Positions 5,972 through 8,437 of a stretch of 8,437 bases of DNA are shown here, in pieces. Made by a program: the position numbers and the translations under genes. The stretch comes from JBOHCT01 sp050699055 (lineage in GTDB: Bacteria > Actinomycetota > Actinomycetes > Streptosporangiales > JBOHCT01), in contig JBOHCT010000187.1 of assembly GCA_050699055.1 (NCBI GenBank), positions 1-8,437 on the forward strand, given 5' to 3'. The notes beneath the pieces were generated by a model that saw only the letters and a list, made by a program, of their open reading frames with translations, did not search any database and had not been told where the DNA came from. The stretch's first letter is position 1. Each line of letters begins with the position of its first letter.

Positions 5972-6415
5972 GTGAGCGTGTTTTATGCCGACACCAGCGC
6001 GCTGGTACGCGCGTACTTCGCCAAGGAGCCCGACCACGAGCCGCTGCGCCAGCTTCTTCTCGAAGGCAGCGACCCGGTCGTGACCAGCGAGCTCACGCGC
6101 GTCGAACTCGCGAGCACCGTCGCCGCGGCCGCGCGTGGCGGTCGTCTGAAGGAGCCCGCTGTCGTGCTCGCCCGGTTCGACGCCGACTGCGGCGACGATG
6201 GTCCGTTGACATTGCTCAGGCTCGACTCCGCCACCGTGTTGCCGCTCGCGTACCGGCTCGTGGACGAGCACCCGCTGGGCACGCTGGACGCGATCCACCT
6301 GTCAGTCGCCCGTACGGACGCGGCCGCGCTCGCGGCGGAGGAACCCCTGACGGTGGTGACCCGTGATACGCGGCAGGCCGACGCGGCCCGGGCGCTCGGC
6401 ATGCCGGTCGCCTGA
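5972..6415 (+). CDS. PIN-domain toxin ribonuclease (VapC/FitB-like)
   Basis: This is a metal-dependent ribonuclease toxin of the VapC type. The four PIN acidic residues are in order: D7 (FYADTSALVRAY), E45 (ELTRVELAS), D106 (LGTLDAIHLS) and D132 (VVTRDTRQADAARALG). At 147 residues it is normal family length, so the active site looks intact. The GTG at 5972 begins one base after the antitoxin stop; no separate ribosome site is well placed, so translation is probably coupled to the antitoxin. A GTG two codons later is the alternative start and would not change the domain. Its stop is nine bases from the convergent VOC gene stop. The RNA target (tRNA, rRNA or mRNA) cannot be inferred. Confidence 0.9.
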   Translation: MSVFYADTSALVRAYFAKEPDHEPLRQLLLEGSDPVVTSELTRVELASTVAAAARGGRLKEPAVVLARFDADCGDDGPLTLLRLDSATVLPLAYRLVDEHPLGTLDAIHLSVARTDAAALAAEEPLTVVTRDTRQADAARALGMPVA

Positions 6416-6424
6416 CAAGGGGTG

Positions 6425-6796
6425 CTACTCCGGCTGCATGAACTCCAGCCGGTTGCCGAACACGTCGTGGCAATAGAACCTGCGGTACCAGGGGAACCCG
6501 TCGTCCCACGCCACCTCTACACCCTTGGCCGCGAGCCGGGTGGCCAGCGCGTCAAGGTCGGCCACCACGATGCCGGGATGAGCCTTGCGGGCGGGGTGGA
6601 AGTCCGGCTCCACGCCGAGGTGGATCTCCAGGGCGTCCGCTCGTACCCAGATCCCGCCGCGCGCGGCGAGCCGCGGCGGCTTGGCGACCTCGGTCATGCC
6701 GAGCACGTCGACATAGAACCGCCGGCACTCCTCCTCACTCTCTGGGGGCACGGCGAGCTGCACGTGGTGGAGGGCGTACCCGAACGGCGAGGCCAT
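6425..6796 (-). CDS. VOC-superfamily protein (glyoxalase/bleomycin-resistance fold)
   Basis: This 123-residue protein of the vicinal-oxygen-chelate fold has two beta-alpha-beta-beta-beta modules. The first carries ALHHVQLAVPP and RRFYVDVLGMTEV; the second carries HPGIVVADLDALATRLAAKG and the typical end DVFGNRLEFMQPE. Candidate metal ligands are H11, H59 or H73 and E118, so a metal-dependent role (lyase, dioxygenase or resistance-type binding) is possible, but no substrate can be assigned. ATG 6796 is preceded by GAGAGGA about six bases away. It is a single-gene unit, convergent with the PIN toxin and divergent from a second VOC gene of different subtype. Confidence 0.85.
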   Translation of the reverse strand: MASPFGYALHHVQLAVPPESEEECRRFYVDVLGMTEVAKPPRLAARGGIWVRADALEIHLGVEPDFHPARKAHPGIVVADLDALATRLAAKGVEVAWDDGFPWYRRFYCHDVFGNRLEFMQPE

Positions 6797-6858
6797 GTCC
6801 CGTCCTCTCGGCCGAGAAGCGTGACGGTCCCGGCGCTCCGTCCACCATCATCCTGCCC

Positions 6859-6934
6859 GTCCGCAGCGCGCGGACGTCCCGCGGACCGTCGACGCCTCTC
6901 TCGATCGGCGCGACATGACCGGTCGAACTCGACC
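6859..6934. promoter_or_regulatory. Inverted repeats in the interval between the two VOC genes
   Basis: GTCCGC (6859-6864) and GCGGAC (6870-6875) form a six-base stem with a five-base loop, and GTCC-CGC-GGAC follows at 6876-6886, giving overlapping pairing options. GGTCGA-AC-TCGACC at 6921-6934 is a perfect inverted repeat twelve bases before the rightward VOC start. It sits next to CATGAT (6934-6939), which is at the right distance for a leaderless -10. These are operator candidates only; GC-rich palindromes arise easily by chance. Confidence 0.35.
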
Positions 6935-6945
6935 ATGATGGGGCC

Positions 6946-7323
6946 ATGCCGAGTCGTATCGCCACCATCGCCATCGACGCTCTCCAGCCGAAGACGGTCG
7001 CCGAGTTCTGGTGCGCGGTTCTGGGCTGGCGCGTCGTCGAGGAAGACTCCGACGGCGTGAGCATCGCCCCGTCGGACGGGACGTGGCCGACGATCGACGT
7101 CCTCGCGGTGCCCGAGCGCAAGACACTCAAGAACCGCCTGCACCTCGACCTGCGGGCCGACGGCGTATCGACGGGCGAGGAACTCGACCGGCTGCTCTCG
7201 TTGGGAGCCCGGCGCGTCGACGTCGGACAGGGGCCCGACGTCAAGTGGGTCGTGCTCAGCGATCCAGAGCACAACGAGTTCTGCCTGCTTCCCCGCACAG
7301 TGCAGGAGGCGTCGGAAACGTAA
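6946..7323 (+). CDS. Glyoxalase-like domain protein (VOC superfamily)
   Basis: This 125-residue protein is of the actinobacterial glyoxalase-like (Glyoxalase_6-type) VOC group. Signatures are IATIAIDALQPKTVAEFWCAVLGW at the start, KNRLHLDLRADG in the centre, and VVLSDPEHNEFCLLPR at the end (usually DPEGNEFCL, so H replaces G here). Many members of this group lack a full metal triad and have no known reaction, so only fold and family are claimed. ATG 6946 has only a weak GGGG before it and may be read from a leaderless or near-leaderless message. It is divergent from the other VOC gene and followed by 107 bases before the convergent M55 peptidase gene. Confidence 0.85.
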   Translation: MPSRIATIAIDALQPKTVAEFWCAVLGWRVVEEDSDGVSIAPSDGTWPTIDVLAVPERKTLKNRLHLDLRADGVSTGEELDRLLSLGARRVDVGQGPDVKWVVLSDPEHNEFCLLPRTVQEASET

Positions 7324-7430
7324 ACGTAGAGGTCTCCACACGCCTCTGTTGACCCGACCGGAAGGGTGCGGCAAGTCCACCGTGATGGCATCGTGCGCAG
7401 GCAAAGCGCGGGCGCGACCATGGTCCCCCG
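7324..7430. other. Convergent intergenic spacer, no gene
   Basis: No credible ORF is present. AGAGG (7328-7332) can pair with CCTCT (7343-7347) across a ten-base loop, and GACCATGGTC at 7416-7425 is a ten-base palindrome next to the peptidase stop. Neither has a U-run, so neither is a convincing intrinsic terminator. Confidence 0.4.
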
Positions 7431-8240
7431 TCACAGGAAGAACTTCCGCCAGGCGGTCCACCAGTCGCCCGCCTCGATCGAGAGCACGCGAGGGTCCACC
7501 CGGCGTACGGCCTCCTTCTTCATGTACGCGTGCGCGTCCTCCGGGTCGGCTAGCTCGACGTTGATCTCGCACGGCTTCCCCGGGTCGTACGGCGTGAGCC
7601 GGGACAGGTCGGCGAGGGACTTCGCGGCGGTGGTCTCGATGAGCTCGCGGGCCGCGGGCGGGGTCAGGTGCCTGGCGCTGTAGCGGCCGAACCCGACCTT
7701 CACCTGCGCGGTCGCCACCTCGTCCCCGAGCAGGGCGCCGGCCTCGACACATGTCGCGCGGTCGCCGGTCACCATCGCGACGGGGCAGCCCCACGTGCCG
7801 CAGAACGCCGCGTTGATGCCAGTCTCGCCGACGAGGACGCCGTTGAAGCGGAGGTTGTACCACCGCGTCGAGCTGACCGTGTGGCTGAGCACGCCGTCCG
7901 GCGTGCCCGCCATCGCGTGCATGCCGACGAGCAGCGCGGCGTCGCAGCCGGCCTCGAGCGCACCGGTGTACTCGGTCCAGGCGTGCTGGATGACGTACTC
8001 ACAGCGCGGGTCGAGGGCTTCGGGAATGAGGGAGTTGAAGCTCGAGTCGCTGCCCGCGCCGTGGCAGTCCATGACGACGGCCTCGGTGGCGCCGGCGTTG
8101 AACGCGCCGCGGACGGTGGCGTTCACCTCCTCGGTGTAGAGGCGGCGCCCCTCCTCGTACAGCGGCTCCCCGGCGGTCACCTGCCCCCAGCGGCAGATGC
8201 CGGCGATGCCCTCCATGTCGCTGATGATGTGGACGCGCAC
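7431..8240 (-). CDS. M55-family D-aminopeptidase (DppA-like)
   Basis: This is a cytoplasmic zinc aminopeptidase of family M55, whose type member DppA of Bacillus subtilis removes N-terminal D-amino acids from short peptides. The metal ligands are in place: D8 and E10 in ISDMEGIAG, H60 in VVMDCHGAG, H108 in LLVGMHAMAG, and E139 in LVGETGINA. H120 in GVLSHTVSS matches the family's catalytic histidine. At 269 residues it agrees with DppA (about 274). The start is GTG 8240 (VRVHIISDMEG), preceded by AGAGGAG about five bases away; the open frame up to 8366 is arginine-rich, lacks a ribosome site and is not expected in the family. It is divergent from a Tat-exported protein gene. The usual partners of this family are peptide ABC transporters, so a role in D-peptide recycling is an inference. 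Confidence 0.92.
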   Translation of the reverse strand: MRVHIISDMEGIAGICRWGQVTAGEPLYEEGRRLYTEEVNATVRGAFNAGATEAVVMDCHGAGSDSSFNSLIPEALDPRCEYVIQHAWTEYTGALEAGCDAALLVGMHAMAGTPDGVLSHTVSSTRWYNLRFNGVLVGETGINAAFCGTWGCPVAMVTGDRATCVEAGALLGDEVATAQVKVGFGRYSARHLTPPAARELIETTAAKSLADLSRLTPYDPGKPCEINVELADPEDAHAYMKKEAVRRVDPRVLSIEAGDWWTAWRKFFL

Positions 8241-8263
8241 GCGCTCTCCTCTTCGGGTTGTAC

Positions 8264-8350
8264 GGGAATTCCCTCGCGTACGGTACGGCCCGCGGGCATG
8301 CGGGGCGAGACGGTACGAGGCCACGATGACCGTGCCGGTTTCACGGTACG
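8264..8350. promoter_or_regulatory. Repeat-rich divergent promoter region of the M55 and Tat-protein genes
   Basis: ACGGTACG occurs three times in the same orientation, at 8280-8287, 8310-8317 and 8343-8350 (steps of 30 and 33 bp, about three helical turns). GGGAATTCCC at 8264-8273 is a ten-base palindrome close to the peptidase start. ACCGTG (8329-8334) and CACGGT (8342-8347) form an inverted repeat with a seven-base spacer overlapping the third copy. The spacing and position suggest a shared operator; no clear -10/-35 pair was identified. Confidence 0.45.
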
Positions 8351-8388
8351 GTTGATTGCCGGTCACCGCGGCGCGTGAGGAGGTGCCG

Positions 8389-8437
8389 TTGAGGGAAGCA
8401 GTGAGCCGGCGAGCGGTGCTGGCCGGCGGCGCCGCCG
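8389..8437 (+). CDS. N-terminus of a Tat-exported protein (continues beyond window)
   Basis: Only 16 codons are present: a start, REAV, then SRRAVLAGGAA, which is the twin-arginine Tat pattern followed by the beginning of a hydrophobic core. The product should therefore be folded in the cytoplasm and exported or lipid-anchored. TTG 8389 has a strong GAGGAGG (8377-8383) five bases before it; GTG 8401 with GAGGGA before it is an alternative and would begin directly at SRR. The mature protein is outside the window. Being divergent from a D-aminopeptidase, a peptide-binding lipoprotein of an ABC transporter is a reasonable guess, but another secreted enzyme is equally compatible. Confidence 0.65.
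   Translation, partial: MREAVSRRAVLAGGAA

Noticed and set aside
7328..7347. AGAGG/CCTCT hairpin after the second VOC gene
   Set aside because: A five-base stem with a ten-base loop and no U-run is too weak to call a terminator.
6694..7863. 389-codon minus-strand frame spanning parts of three genes
   Set aside because: It overlaps two VOC genes and the M55 peptidase, all with clear family motifs, and its own translation shows no recognisable domain.
8241..8366. N-terminal extension of the M55 peptidase
   Set aside because: Family members begin directly at the strand containing DxE; GTG 8240 has AGAGGAG before it, and the extension reads through the repeat-rich promoter.

Overview
The window is very GC-rich, has short intergenic gaps and uses GTG and TTG starts freely. 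It carries DUF397/DUF5753-type regulator genes, a mycobacterial-style GH15 trehalase-like enzyme and a leaderless-looking antitoxin gene. Together these point to a high-GC actinomycete chromosome (Streptosporangiales- or Streptomyces-like); genus cannot be fixed from sequence reading alone. All product calls come from motif and family recognition by eye, with no database search.

Left part (1-3426): a leftward acyl-CoA synthetase (AMP-binding ligase), cut off by the window edge, is divergent from a rightward 664-residue GH15 glycosidase of the glucoamylase/trehalase type. They share a 76-base promoter interval.

Middle part (3427-5613): a leftward pair encodes an XRE/DUF5753 regulator and a DUF397 protein whose N-terminal half is tandemly duplicated. 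The two are translationally coupled through a TGATG overlap. Divergent from them, behind an interval packed with palindromes and direct repeats, lie a 61-residue unknown protein, a broken radical SAM gene and a 72-residue unknown ORF. The radical SAM remnant lacks its iron-sulfur cysteine region. It is disrupted by two exact micro-duplications (5 bp and 8 bp); removing them on paper restores one continuous radical SAM reading frame. This looks like a decayed regulator/radical-SAM cassette.

Right part (5614-8437): a type II toxin-antitoxin pair (ribbon-helix-helix antitoxin plus PIN-domain toxin) has a 16-bp perfect palindrome over the antitoxin start codon. Next come two divergent small VOC-superfamily (glyoxalase-fold) proteins. 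Last is a leftward M55-family D-aminopeptidase (DppA-like), divergent from the first codons of a Tat-exported protein that runs off the window. The last pair may belong to a peptide uptake and degradation locus, but the Tat protein is too short to identify.

The accessory part is roughly 3440-6420, the regulator cassette and the toxin-antitoxin module; the rest looks like ordinary metabolic chromosome. No rRNA, tRNA, CRISPR array, insertion sequence or convincing rho-independent terminator was seen.
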